From NCBI RefSeq assembly GCF_009760915.1, contig NZ_VIDQ01000026.1:16675-80674 (forward strand): 64,000 nt of DNA, given 5' to 3'. Shown here in pieces: positions 47,427 to 56,123 of this stretch. The notes under the pieces are model-generated. The model did no database searches and was not told the origin of the DNA. It was given only the letters and a program-made list of their open reading frames with translations. Origin of the DNA: Azohydromonas aeria (GTDB lineage: Bacteria; Pseudomonadota; Gammaproteobacteria; Burkholderiales; Burkholderiaceae_C). Both the position numbers and the translations under genes were made by a program. The stretch's first letter is position 1, and each line of letters starts with the position of its first letter.

Positions 47427-48369
47427 CAGGAGCCCAGGCAAGGTGAGCGACCGCACTGACGACCGTATCGACGACGACCGCATCGTCTTCATCCTCGGCT
47501 CCGGCCGCTCCGGCACCACGCTGCTGTACAAGCTGCTGGCGGCGCATCCCGGCGTCGGTTACCTGAGCAACTACCAGAGCCGCCTGCCGGCGCTGCCCGC
47601 CGCGGCGCTGCTGCACCGCGTGCCGCGCCAGGCGCTGGGGCTCAAGCGCCGCGCCTGGTTCGGCGGGCAGGGCAACGCCTACTTCGAGGGCCGGCGCGGC
47701 TGGTCGCAGTTCTGGGTGCCCGCGCCGGCGGAGTGCGAAAGCGTGTTCGAGCGCGCGGGCGTGCCGCACACGCCGGAGCCGGGCTTCGTGCTGGGCGAGC
47801 CGGGCCTCTCCCGGCTGCGCCAGACCTTTTCCACCGTGCTGCGCGCCGGCGGCGGCCAGGCGCTGGTGTGCAAGCGCACCGCCAACAACCGCCGCGTGGC
47901 GGTGCTGCGCCAGGCCTTCCCGCGCTGCCGCTTCATCCACCTGGTGCGCGACGGGCGCAGCGTCGCGGACTCGCTGGTGCGCGTGGGCTGGTGGGCCGAC
48001 CACGAGCTGTTCTGGGCCGGCAAGACCCCGCGCGAGCTCAAGGCCGAGGGCGCCAGCGAGCTGCACATCGCCGCGCGCAACTGGGTCGAGGGCATGCACC
48101 AGATCGAGCGCGGGCTGCAGTCGGTCGAGGCCGAAGGCAAGCACACGCTGCGCTACGAGCAGCTGCTGGCCGACCCGGTGGGCGAGCTGCGCCGCATGCT
48201 GCGCTTCATGGGCGTGGCGCAGCACGACGACGCACGCTTCGAGACCTTCATCGCCTCGCTGGCCATCAAGCCCGCGGAGGCCTCGTGGCGGCGCAAGTGG
48301 TCGCCGGCCGACCGCGAGAGCGTCACGGCGCTGCAGCGCGACACCCTCGAGCGCTGGGGCTACGCATGA
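47419..48369 (+). CDS. Sulfotransferase 1 of the EPS locus
   Basis: 316-residue PAPS-dependent sulfotransferase (Sulfotransfer_3 type). The 5'-phosphosulfate loop is ILGSGRSGTTLL (Gly27-Thr33) and the 3'-phosphate site is IHLVRDGRSVADSLV (Arg177, Asp178, Arg180). ALVCKRTANNRR and YEQLLADPVGELRRMLRFMG complete the fold. No signal peptide is visible, so it would act on cytosolic lipid-linked repeat units before flipping. It overlaps the polymerase gene by 8 bases. Low overall similarity to the other four sulfotransferases here, beyond the two PAPS motifs. Confidence 0.88.
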   Translation: MDDRSPGKVSDRTDDRIDDDRIVFILGSGRSGTTLLYKLLAAHPGVGYLSNYQSRLPALPAAALLHRVPRQALGLKRRAWFGGQGNAYFEGRRGWSQFWVPAPAECESVFERAGVPHTPEPGFVLGEPGLSRLRQTFSTVLRAGGGQALVCKRTANNRRVAVLRQAFPRCRFIHLVRDGRSVADSLVRVGWWADHELFWAGKTPRELKAEGASELHIAARNWVEGMHQIERGLQSVEAEGKHTLRYEQLLADPVGELRRMLRFMGVAQHDDARFETFIASLAIKPAEASWRRKWSPADRESVTALQRDTLERWGYA

Positions 48370-48430
48370 GGCTTGCCTGAGCCCGCAACCACCGTTTCGA
48401 CAACGCCATGCCCTTGCGCCGGGAGTCCTG

Positions 48431-49144
48431 ATGCACGCCGTGATCCAGTCGCTCTACCAGCGCTCCGTCCCGTGGAGCACGCGGCAGCTGCTGCGCGCCT
48501 ACAAGCCCAACGGCAGCCTGCGCCGGCTGCGCCAGGCACCCGACGCCGAGGACTACTGCCTCGCGCCCTACGACGACAACCGCTGCATCTTTGTTCACAT
48601 CCCCAAGACGGCCGGGCTGTCGCTGTGCGCGGCGCTGTTCGGCTGCAAGGGCGGCGGCCACCTCACGGCGCGCGCCTACCGCGTCCTCTTCGGCGCGCAG
48701 GACTTCGACGACTATTTCAAGTTCACCTTCGTGCGCAACCCCTGGGACCGCATCGTCTCGGCCTACACCTTCCTGTCCCAGGGCGGCGCCAACGAGCGCG
48801 ACCGCGCCTGGGGGCAGGCGGTGCTCTCGGGCTTCGGCTCCTTCGACGAGTTCGTGCTGCGCTGGCTCGACGAGCGCCGGCTCTACGAGCAGATCCACCT
48901 CGTGCCGCAGTGGGAGTTCGTCGTCAACGGCCAGGGGCAGCCGTGCCTGGACTTCATCGGCCGCTTCGAGCGCCTGGGCGACGACTTCCAGTACGTGCTC
49001 GACCAGCTCGGCCGCTCCTGCGCGCTGCCCCAGTCCAACGCCAGCCAGCGCTCGGCCTACCGCGACTACTACAGCAGCGCCAGCCGCCGCCGCGTGGCGC
49101 AGCTCTACCGGCGCGACATCGAGCAGTTCGGCTACTCGTTCTGA
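48431..49144 (+). CDS. Sulfotransferase 2 of the EPS locus (carbohydrate type)
   Basis: 237-residue sulfotransferase of the Sulfotransfer_2 (carbohydrate/chondroitin-like) family. The 5'-phosphosulfate motif is FVHIPKTAG (His56, Lys59) and the 3'-phosphate motif FVRNPWDRIVSAY (Arg102, Asn103, Pro104, Asp106, Arg107). This branch in animals sulfates polysaccharide hydroxyls, so a sugar acceptor is likely here. Start ATG at 48431 is 61 bases after sulfotransferase 1. Soluble; no membrane segment. Shortest of the five. Confidence 0.88.
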   Translation: MHAVIQSLYQRSVPWSTRQLLRAYKPNGSLRRLRQAPDAEDYCLAPYDDNRCIFVHIPKTAGLSLCAALFGCKGGGHLTARAYRVLFGAQDFDDYFKFTFVRNPWDRIVSAYTFLSQGGANERDRAWGQAVLSGFGSFDEFVLRWLDERRLYEQIHLVPQWEFVVNGQGQPCLDFIGRFERLGDDFQYVLDQLGRSCALPQSNASQRSAYRDYYSSASRRRVAQLYRRDIEQFGYSF

Positions 49145-49194
49145 CCGCCTTGACCCCTCCGTCTCCGACCGACGCTTTTTCCGAGGCCCCGCCG

Positions 49195-50127
49195 ATGAAG
49201 GTGCTGTACGTCTGCTCGGCCGCGCGCTGCGGCTCCACCCTGACCGACATGTTCCTGGGCGGCCATCCGCGCGCCACGTCCCTGGGCGAGTCGAACTTCC
49301 TGGCCAAGGCCATCCGCGTCGGCGAGCGCTGCTCCTGCGGCGCCCTGGTGCGCGACTGCCCGGACTGGCGCGCGGTGTACCAGCGCCTGGCGGCCTGGGG
49401 CTTCGACGTGGACGACCCCTACCGCTTCAAGCTCTGGGACGCCGTGGCCTGGACCTACATCGACCAGGCGCACCAGACCCGCGCCTTCCTGGCCGAGGTG
49501 AAGCTGCGCAAGGGCTGGATGGCGCTGCGCGACCGGCTGCCCGCGCCGCTGCGCGAGCGCGCGCCGCTGCCCGCGGCGCACCGCCGCGCCCTGGCCAACA
49601 AGATGCGGCTGTACGAGGCCGTGGCCGCGGCCTGGGACAAGGACGTGGTGGTGGACTCCTCCAAGAACGTGCGCGAGGCCGTCGAGCTGCACCGGCGCGA
49701 CCCCGACACCGTGCGCATCCTGCTCGTGACGCGCGACGGCCGCGGCGTGTACCTGTCGCGGCGCAGCAGCGGGCGCGACCGCGAGGAGAGCGTGCGCGGC
49801 TGGCTGACCTACTACGACCGCGCGCTGGCGCTGCTGCGCGCGCACGTGCCGCAACGGGCCTGGATGCAGCTCAAGTACGAGGACATCGCCGGCGACCCGC
49901 AGCGCGCCGGCCGCACGCTGTGCGACTTCGTGGGCCTGGGCTTCGAGCCCTCGATGCTGCAGCTCGACGCCACGGTGCGCCACATGGTCAACGGCAACGC
50001 CACGCGCTTCGCCCCGGGCAAGGGCATCGCCCTGGACGAGCGCTGGAAGCGCGATCTCGACCCCGGCGAGCTGTCCTGGTTCAACGGCCGCGGCGCGCAC
50101 ATGAACGCGGCGCTGGGCTACCGCTGA
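49195..50127 (+). CDS. Sulfotransferase 3 of the EPS locus
   Basis: 310-residue sulfotransferase. 5'-phosphosulfate motif: VCSAARCGSTLTDMFLG (Ser8 to Thr15); middle motif VVVDSSKNVREAVELHRR; 3'-phosphate motif LLVTRDGRGVYLSRR (Arg180, Asp181, Arg183). The CSCGALVRDC cysteine-rich loop near residues 42-51 may bind zinc, a feature not seen in the other four. WMQLKYEDIAGDPQRAGRTL is the usual C-terminal block. ATG at 49195 was chosen because MKVLYVCS begins the first beta strand. Third of three consecutive sulfotransferase genes. Confidence 0.88.
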   Translation: MKVLYVCSAARCGSTLTDMFLGGHPRATSLGESNFLAKAIRVGERCSCGALVRDCPDWRAVYQRLAAWGFDVDDPYRFKLWDAVAWTYIDQAHQTRAFLAEVKLRKGWMALRDRLPAPLRERAPLPAAHRRALANKMRLYEAVAAAWDKDVVVDSSKNVREAVELHRRDPDTVRILLVTRDGRGVYLSRRSSGRDREESVRGWLTYYDRALALLRAHVPQRAWMQLKYEDIAGDPQRAGRTLCDFVGLGFEPSMLQLDATVRHMVNGNATRFAPGKGIALDERWKRDLDPGELSWFNGRGAHMNAALGYR

Positions 50128-50149
50128 AACGACCGAGGGAAGGCGCCGC

Positions 50150-51475
50150 GTGTTCAAGCTGCTCTACGTCACCGAGGACACCTTCCCGCCCTTCCGCGTG
50201 GACGTGGTCGAGCTGTTCGCGCGCGAGCTCGCCGCGCGCGGCTACGCCATCGACTGGGTCATGGAGCAGGGCGCCGGCGCGCCGGCGCCGGAGCTGGACG
50301 CGCACGGCCAGGCGCGCTGGCTGGGCAGCCGCGTGTTCCTGGCGCGCAACGCGGCCGGCGAGGGCGTGGCCGCGCGGCTGGCCAACAACCTGCGCGGCGT
50401 GCTCAACGACCTGCGCATCCTGGCGCTGGCCCGGCGCGGCCGCTACGACGTGATCCAGGTCCGCGACAAGTTCTTCGCCGGGCTGGTGGCGGCGCTGGCC
50501 GCGCGGCTCACCGGCGCACGCTTCGTGTTCTGGATGTCCTACCCGCTGGCCGAGTCCAAGCTGCAGCTCGCGCAAAGCCCCGGCACGGGGCGGCGCGTGC
50601 TGCGCCTGCTCAAGGGCCGGCTGATGCAGGCCGCGCTCTACGGCGCGATCCTGCCGGCGGCGCACCACGTGTTCGTGCAGAGCGAGCGCATGAAGCGCGA
50701 CGTGGTGGCGCGCGGCGTGGCGCCGCAGAAGGTCTCGCCCGTGCCCATGGGCATCCGCGCCGACAAGGTCGGCAGCGCCGCCGACGCGCGGCCGCCCTCG
50801 CGCGAGGCGCCGCTGCTGCTGCACCTGGGCATCATCCTGCGCATCCGCAGCCCCGAGTTCCTGCTGGGCGTGCTGCGCCGCGTGCGCGAGCGCTACCCGC
50901 GCGCGACGCTGGCCTTCGTCGGCGAGGGCCAGACCGCGGCCGACCGCCGTGCGCTGGAGGCCGAGGTCGAGCGCCTGGGGCTGCAGGAGGCCGTCACGGT
51001 CACCGGCTTCCTGCCCATGGAGCAGGCCTGGGACTGGGTGAGGCGCGCCGACGTGTGCATCTCGCCGTTCCGGCCCATCCCGGTGCTGGAATCGACCTCG
51101 CCGACCAAGCTCATCGAGTACCTCGCGCTGGCCAAGTGCGTGGTGGCCAACGAGCACCCGGAGCAGTCGCTGGTGCTGGCCGACAGCGGTGCCGGCCGCG
51201 CCGTGCCCTGGGACGAGGCCGCCTTCGCCGCGGAAATCTGCCGGCTGCTCGACGACCCGGCGCAGGCGCAGGCGCAGGCCGCGCGCGGGCCCGACTGGGT
51301 GCGCCGGCACCGCACCTACGACGCCATCGCGCGCCAGGTGGACGCGGCCTACCGGCGGCTGCTGCGCCCCAACGCCCCGGGCGCGCCCGACGACGCGGCC
51401 GAGGCGCCGAAGGCGGGCCAGGCGGCCCAGGCGGTGGCCGAAGCGGCGCCGGACACGCGCAAGGCGGGAGCCTGA
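50150..51475 (+). CDS. GT4-family glycosyltransferase
   Basis: 441-residue GT-B glycosyltransferase. N-domain: LLYVTEDTFPPFRVDVVELF and YDVIQVRDKFFAGLVAAL; C-domain: LLLHLGIILRIRSPEFLLGV, VTVTGFLPMEQAWDWVRRAD and the nucleotide-sugar motif PVLESTSPTKLIEYLALAKC. The C-terminal 35 residues are Ala/Pro-rich. Start is GTG at 50150 (no ATG near), with GAGGGAAGG upstream. Placed between sulfotransferase 3 and the flippase, so it probably builds the repeat unit. Sugar unknown. Confidence 0.88.
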   Translation: MFKLLYVTEDTFPPFRVDVVELFARELAARGYAIDWVMEQGAGAPAPELDAHGQARWLGSRVFLARNAAGEGVAARLANNLRGVLNDLRILALARRGRYDVIQVRDKFFAGLVAALAARLTGARFVFWMSYPLAESKLQLAQSPGTGRRVLRLLKGRLMQAALYGAILPAAHHVFVQSERMKRDVVARGVAPQKVSPVPMGIRADKVGSAADARPPSREAPLLLHLGIILRIRSPEFLLGVLRRVRERYPRATLAFVGEGQTAADRRALEAEVERLGLQEAVTVTGFLPMEQAWDWVRRADVCISPFRPIPVLESTSPTKLIEYLALAKCVVANEHPEQSLVLADSGAGRAVPWDEAAFAAEICRLLDDPAQAQAQAARGPDWVRRHRTYDAIARQVDAAYRRLLRPNAPGAPDDAAEAPKAGQAAQAVAEAAPDTRKAGA

Positions 51476-51476
51476 C

Positions 51477-53042
51477 ATGGCCGGCACCCAGCATCCCGGC
51501 CGCTACACGGGCGCGCGCTTCCGCCGCGCGCTGATGTTCTTCCTGGTCGGCCGCGGCGCGCAGGCGCTGACCTTCCTGCTGCTGACGCTGCTGCTGGTGC
51601 GGGTGCTGCCCGTGCGCGAGTACGGCGCCTACATGGCGGTGTGGGGCATGGTCGAGCTGATGGTGCCGCTGAGCTCCTTCGGGCTGCTCGAAGCCACGCG
51701 CCGCTTCCTGCCCATGCTGGCGCAGGGCGGCTCGCGCCAGGCGGTGCTGCCCTTCGTGCGCGGCGTGGTCGCCTTCCGGCTGCTGATGCTGCTGGCCTGG
51801 GCCGCGGTGCTGTGGCTGTGCTGGCCGGCGGCGATGCGCTTCATCGGTCTGGAGGCGCACGAGCTGGGCGGGCCGCTGGCCGCCGCCGGCGCCATCGCCG
51901 TGATCTGCGCGGTGCCGGCCTTCCGCTTCGTGGGCGAGATGCTGGAGTCGCTGCTGGAACAGAAGTGGTCGCAGGGCCTGCACGCGGCGCTGCCGCTGGT
52001 GCGCATGGCGGCGGTGGCGGCGCTGCTCTTCGGTGGCGCGCTGCAGCTGCCGCTGCTGCTGCTGGTCGATGCGGCCCTCGCGCTGGCCTTCCTGCTGGCC
52101 TCGCTGCTGGCGCTGGCGTCCAAGCTGCGCGAGATCCCCGACGGCGCTCCCGCCACGGTGCGCTTTCGCGAGGTGTTCGACTTCGCCTGGCACATGACCG
52201 GCGTGAACCTGCTGCAGGCCACCGGCAGCGTGGGCACGCTGCGGCTGCTGGTGGCGCGTTTCCTGGGGCTGGAGGTGGCGGCCATGTTCGCCTTCATCCA
52301 GCAGCTGCTGCTGATGGTGGGCCGCTACATGCCGGCGCAGGTGCTGGGCAGCGTGGTGCGGCCGATGCTGGCGGCGCGCCACGCCCGCGGCGAGCACGGC
52401 ACCGTGATCGACGCGCTGGCGCTGCTGTGGAAGGCCAACGTGATGGTGCTGGTGGTGTGGCTGGCGGCGGTGGGCGTCAGCGGCGAGGCGCTGATGGCGC
52501 AGGCCAGCGGCGGGCGCTTCACCGAGACCGGCCCGGTGCTGCTGCTGATGCTGCTGGGCCTGGGCGCGACCACGCAGGGCCAGACCATCTCGCTGTGCAT
52601 GCAGCTCTACGGCCTGACGCGCCCGCTGCGCACGCAGAGCCTGCTGTTCCTGCTGGTACCGCTGGCCGTGGTGCTGGGCAGCCGCTGGGGCCTGACCGGC
52701 GTGGCCGCCGGCATCGCGCTGGCGCACGGCCTGAAGAACACCTTCTCCGTCTGGTGGCTGCGCCGCCAGGGCATCCACATCGGCTACGACGTGGGCGCGC
52801 TGCTGCGCCTGGCCCTGGCCATGGCGGTGGCCGTGGCGCTGTCCGCGGCGCTGCATGCGGTGCTGGGCCCGTGGTGGGCGCTGGCGCTGCTGGGGCTGCT
52901 GACGGTGGCGGCCATGATCTGCTGCAAGCCGCTGCGCGAGAGCGAGTTCGCCATCGTCAGCGGCGTCTTCAAGGGGCGGCTGGCCCGGCTTTCGGGCTGG
53001 CTGCGTCCGCTGGTCCATGTCGAACGCAAGGGAGCGACCTGA
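51477..53042 (+). CDS. Oligosaccharide flippase (Wzx/MATE-like)
   Basis: 521-residue polytopic protein with about 12-14 transmembrane helices, of the polysaccharide-transport (Wzx/MVF) superfamily. Seen: FLVGRGAQALTFLLLTLLLV and REYGAYMAVWGMVELMVPLS at the N-terminus, the repeated hydrophobic helix-loop pattern, and RPMLAARHARGEHGTVIDAL in the middle. It should move the lipid-linked repeat unit across the inner membrane for polymerisation. ATG at 51477 one base after the preceding stop; stop overlaps the next ATG by one base (TGATG). Confidence 0.88.
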   Translation: MAGTQHPGRYTGARFRRALMFFLVGRGAQALTFLLLTLLLVRVLPVREYGAYMAVWGMVELMVPLSSFGLLEATRRFLPMLAQGGSRQAVLPFVRGVVAFRLLMLLAWAAVLWLCWPAAMRFIGLEAHELGGPLAAAGAIAVICAVPAFRFVGEMLESLLEQKWSQGLHAALPLVRMAAVAALLFGGALQLPLLLLVDAALALAFLLASLLALASKLREIPDGAPATVRFREVFDFAWHMTGVNLLQATGSVGTLRLLVARFLGLEVAAMFAFIQQLLLMVGRYMPAQVLGSVVRPMLAARHARGEHGTVIDALALLWKANVMVLVVWLAAVGVSGEALMAQASGGRFTETGPVLLLMLLGLGATTQGQTISLCMQLYGLTRPLRTQSLLFLLVPLAVVLGSRWGLTGVAAGIALAHGLKNTFSVWWLRRQGIHIGYDVGALLRLALAMAVAVALSAALHAVLGPWWALALLGLLTVAAMICCKPLRESEFAIVSGVFKGRLARLSGWLRPLVHVERKGAT

Positions 53043-54028
53043 TGGGTGTCGAGGCTGCCGCCGTGTTCGTGGTCGGCGTCAACGGCTCGGGCACGACCAT
53101 GCTCGCCGATGCGCTGGGCCACCATCCCGGCCTGTACATGCTGCCGCGCGAGACGCGCGTGCTGCCGGCGCTGCTGCAGCGCCACGGCGGCGCCACGGCG
53201 GCGCTGGACGCGGCGCAGTGCCGCGCGCTGGCCGACGAGCTCGGCCGCAGCAAGGCCTTCTGGCGCGAGAACGGCGACCGGGCCGTGGTGCTGGACGACG
53301 CGGAACTGCACGGCCTGCGCGGCGCCGCCGACGTGGTGGCCGCCGTCTACCGCCACATGGCGCGCCGCGAGGGCAAGGAGCGCTGGGGCGACAAGACGCC
53401 GATGTACGTGCAGCACCTGCCGCTGCTGGCGCAGGCCTTTCCCGGCGCGCGCTTTGTGCACGTGCTGCGCGACGGGCGCGACTGCGCGCAGTCCTTCCAC
53501 CGGCGCTGGGGGCTGTCGCCGCTGCGCTCGGTCTGGCGCTGGAAGAAGGCCGTGGCCGTGGGCCGCGCGCAGGGCCTGGCGCTGGGCCCGGAGCGCTATT
53601 TCGAGGTCAAGTACGAGGACCTGACCGCCGATCCGGAGCCGTGGATGCGCCGCATCTGCGACTTCCTCGGCCTGCCGTTCTCGCAGGAGGTGCTCAAGTC
53701 GCGCATGCGCTACTTCGACCCGGCCTCCGCCCAGGCCGGTGCCGGGGCGATGGTGCGCAACTCCGAGCGCTGGCGCACCTATTTCGACGCCGCCGTGGTG
53801 GCCCGGCTCGAAGCCGTGGCCGGGCGCATGCTGCACGAGGCCGGCTACGTGGTGCAGCACGCCGGCGACGCCGAGCCGCCGCGCTGGCGGCTGGCGGCGC
53901 TGAAATGGCTGGACTGGGCGCGCATGACCGGGCTGCACCTGCGCCAGACCCGGCGCACTGCCGGTGTGCGCGCCTTCGTGCTGCGCGCGCGCGAGGCCGT
54001 GGCGCAGGACCGAGTCAATCACTACTGA
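53042..54028 (+). CDS. Sulfotransferase 4 of the EPS locus
   Basis: 328-residue PAPS-dependent sulfotransferase (Sulfotransfer_3 type). 5'-phosphosulfate loop VVGVNGSGTTMLADAL (Gly15-Thr19); 3'-phosphate site VHVLRDGRDCAQSFHRR (Arg143, Asp144, Arg146). ERWGDKTPMYVQHLPLLA is the typical middle block with WGDKTP, and YFEVKYEDLTADPEPWMRRI follows. The C-terminal 60 residues extend beyond the core. Coupled to the flippase by TGATG, unlike sulfotransferases 1-3, so it belongs tightly to the repeat-unit genes. Soluble. Confidence 0.88.
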   Translation: MGVEAAAVFVVGVNGSGTTMLADALGHHPGLYMLPRETRVLPALLQRHGGATAALDAAQCRALADELGRSKAFWRENGDRAVVLDDAELHGLRGAADVVAAVYRHMARREGKERWGDKTPMYVQHLPLLAQAFPGARFVHVLRDGRDCAQSFHRRWGLSPLRSVWRWKKAVAVGRAQGLALGPERYFEVKYEDLTADPEPWMRRICDFLGLPFSQEVLKSRMRYFDPASAQAGAGAMVRNSERWRTYFDAAVVARLEAVAGRMLHEAGYVVQHAGDAEPPRWRLAALKWLDWARMTGLHLRQTRRTAGVRAFVLRAREAVAQDRVNHY

Positions 54029-54105
54029 AGCATGACGAACCCCCGGCGGCGGCATTCCGGGCAGCACCCCGTGCCGGCTGATCCGAACCGAGCCAGGAAA
54101 GCACC

Positions 54106-55065
54106 ATGACCCTGCCCAATTTCATCATCGGCGGCACCGAAAAGGCCGGCACCACTTCGGTGTTCACGTACCTGCTTTCGCATCCCGAGGTTTGTGCCTC
54201 GAAGGTCAAGGAAACCGACTTCTTCCGGCAGGACGATTGCGCCGACCCGGTGCGCAGCGCGCAGGCCTATGCCGCGCATTTCGCGCATTGCCGCCAGCCC
54301 GCGCCCAAGGTGGTGATGGAAGCCTCGCCCGGCTATCTTGGTGAATCACACGCCGTGGCGCCGCGCATGCAGCAGTTGGTGCCCGATGTAAAGCTGCTGT
54401 TCATATTGCGGCACCCGGTGGACCGGCTGTATTCCTCGTACAACTTCCACAAGGCGCGGCTGGAATTGCCGGCGGAACTGACTTTCGAGGATTACGTCGA
54501 GCGCTGCCTGAAATTCGACAAGGGTGCCTCGGCGCAGGAACTGGGCATTGGCCGCTGGTTCCTGCAGGTGCTGGACTTTGGCCGCTACGCCGCGCACCTG
54601 GAGCCCTTCCTGGAGCGATTCCCGAATCAGTCCGTCAGGATCATGTTCTACGAGGAACTGCAGCAGGACGAGCGGCAATTCATGAAGACACTGTGCGATT
54701 TTCTCGGCATCGACGGCGGCTATTTTGATGAATATACCTTCAAGGCCGCCAACGTCACGTTTTCCAGCCGCTTCGCCTCGATCCACAAGCAGGCCCTGAA
54801 ACTCAACCAGGCGCTGGAGCCCTTCCTGCGCTCGCGCCCCGGCCTCAAGCGCGGCCTGGTGGACTTGTACAAGAAATTCAACCAGGCCCGCCAGGGCTAT
54901 GCCGCCATGCCGGCACCGATGCGCGAAAAGCTGCAGGCCTACTATGCACCCAGCATCCGGCAACTGGCGGCGCTGGTGGGCGAATCCGCCCTGCCGCCGA
55001 GTTGGCGCGAGGGCGTGGCCGCGTCGAATGTCATTCCCCTGGGCAAGGTGCAGCCCGCGCGCTGA
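54106..55065 (+). CDS. Sulfotransferase 5 of the EPS locus (NDST-like)
   Basis: 319-residue sulfotransferase resembling the heparan-sulfate/NDST branch of Sulfotransfer_1. 5'-phosphosulfate loop FIIGGTEKAGTTSVFTYL (Gly10-Thr17, with Lys13); 3'-phosphate site FILRHPVDRLYSSYNFHK (Arg102, Ser-rich loop). In that family the Lys of the first loop is the catalytic residue. A good AGGAAAGC precedes the ATG. Codons are less GC-biased (AAA, GAA, TTT frequent) than in sulfotransferases 1-4, which suggests a different acquisition history. Confidence 0.88.
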   Translation: MTLPNFIIGGTEKAGTTSVFTYLLSHPEVCASKVKETDFFRQDDCADPVRSAQAYAAHFAHCRQPAPKVVMEASPGYLGESHAVAPRMQQLVPDVKLLFILRHPVDRLYSSYNFHKARLELPAELTFEDYVERCLKFDKGASAQELGIGRWFLQVLDFGRYAAHLEPFLERFPNQSVRIMFYEELQQDERQFMKTLCDFLGIDGGYFDEYTFKAANVTFSSRFASIHKQALKLNQALEPFLRSRPGLKRGLVDLYKKFNQARQGYAAMPAPMREKLQAYYAPSIRQLAALVGESALPPSWREGVAASNVIPLGKVQPAR

Positions 55066-55114
55066 AACGGCAGGCCGACGGCCCCGGACACTGGAAATCC
55101 TCTGGAGTACAGGC

Positions 55115-55609
55115 ATGGAAAAGCTCTATTACTTGTCGCATTACCTGTACCTCAAGAAGATTCCGCTGCTGCCCAAGCTGGTGGAGTGGATGATCCGCTT
55201 CTTTTTCCATGCCTCGGTGCCATACCAGGTGGAAATCGGTCCCGGCGTGCGCTTCGGGCACCGGCAGGGAATCATGATGGGGCGCCGGGTGAAAATCGGC
55301 GCGCGCTGCAAGATCCGCCACCAGGTCACCATTGCCGGCGGCAAGGGCGGCGGCGCCACCATCGGCGACGACGTGCAGATCGGCGCCGGCGCCAAGATCA
55401 TCGGCCCGGTGCGCATCGGCCACCGCGCCCGCATTGGTGCCAATGCCGTGGTCGTCAAGGACGTGCCGGACGATGCCACCGTGGTCGGTATTCCGGCGCG
55501 AGTGGTGAGAATCGCGGGACGGAAGGTGGGCGATCAGGCGGGCGTGGCCGGCGTGGCCGCCAACGATCCGCAGACGACGGCGGAGGAGTTTGAAGAGGAA
55601 TTCAAGTAA
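55115..55609 (+). CDS. Hexapeptide-repeat acyltransferase (serine-acetyltransferase-like)
   Basis: 164-residue left-handed beta-helix protein. Hexapeptide turns are clear (IGPGVRFGHRQGIMMGRRVK, IGARCKIRHQVTIAGGKGGG, ATIGDDVQIGAGAKIIGPVR and IGHRARIGANAVVVKDVPDD), and HVG-like VVGIPARVVR ends the helix as in CysE. The N-terminal 40 residues are hydrophobic (LYLKKIPLLPKLVEWMIRFF), unlike the helical domain of CysE. In an EPS operon it most likely O-acetylates the polymer or a precursor. Last gene of the forward operon; a weak hairpin (55640-55663) follows. Confidence 0.85.
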   Translation: MEKLYYLSHYLYLKKIPLLPKLVEWMIRFFFHASVPYQVEIGPGVRFGHRQGIMMGRRVKIGARCKIRHQVTIAGGKGGGATIGDDVQIGAGAKIIGPVRIGHRARIGANAVVVKDVPDDATVVGIPARVVRIAGRKVGDQAGVAGVAANDPQTTAEEFEEEFK

Positions 55610-55639
55610 GTCATTCCTCGGTGATCACGGTGCTGTGCA

Positions 55640-55663
55640 TTTCAACTGCGCAAAGCAGTGAAA
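55640..55663 (+). terminator. Possible weak terminator after the forward EPS operon
   Basis: TTTCA-A-CTGC and GCAG-TGAAA form a 9-bp stem with one bulged A around GCAAA, 31 bases after the stop. No T-run follows, so it is a weak candidate. Confidence 0.3.
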
Positions 55664-55766
55664 GGTGATTCTGGCTTGGAATGAATTGATCAAGCCCGGT
55701 TATTTCGGCGGCATGGGCGGTTCGTGAGCTCTTTCCTCATTTCCACGAAGGCACATTGCTGTCCCT

Positions 55767-55790
55767 GGGAAATGGGAAATGGGAAATGGG
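55767..55790 (+). repeat. Tandem 7-mer repeat
   Basis: Three exact copies of GGGAAAT followed by GGG, in the convergent gene-free gap 55610-56123. No coding or regulatory role is apparent. Confidence 0.85.
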
Positions 55791-55823
55791 TAGTGGCCCG
55801 ATGGCACGGGCGGTCCGTACCCT

Positions 55824-55984
55824 GCTTCGTCATTCCCGCGAAGGCGGGAATCCAGGCGGACCCGAGGCCAGCCGCCAGTTGATGCGCCGCGTCTGCCTTG
55901 CCTCGGGTCCTGGCGAATTGACACGACCAGCCATCGGCGACTTGGGGACCGCCTGGATCCCCGCCTGCGCGGGGATGACGAAGC
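55824..55984. repeat. 161-bp MITE-like element with 36-bp imperfect inverted repeats
   Basis: The left end (55824-55859) and the reverse complement of the right end (55949-55984) share GCTTCGTCAT-CCCGCG-AGGCGGG-ATCCAGGCGG with three mismatches. Each end contains its own short palindrome (CCCGCGAAGGCGGG-type). No ORF or transposase is inside. Such CGTCATTCCCGC-type repeats are widespread in proteobacterial intergenic DNA. The rest of the gap 55610-56123 shows nothing else. Confidence 0.75.
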
Positions 55985-56123
55985 AAAAAGGGGCCGGTGT
56001 CAGATACCGGCTGGCGCCTTCCTGAATTTCTTCAGCTACACCACGCAACAGCTGTATTCCCGACTGCCCTGACATGGTGGTGCAGCAGGCAATGCCACCT
56101 GCCTGCCCTTGCCATATCGATGA

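Noticed and set aside
47419..55065. Reading all five sulfotransferases as recent tandem duplicates
   Set aside because: Outside the two PAPS motifs their sequences, lengths and extra features differ (HIPKTAG type, CxC loop, NDST-like), so independent origins are more likely.
55767..55790. GGGAAAT tandem repeat as a CRISPR-like array
   Set aside because: Units are 7 bases without spacers and no cas genes are present.
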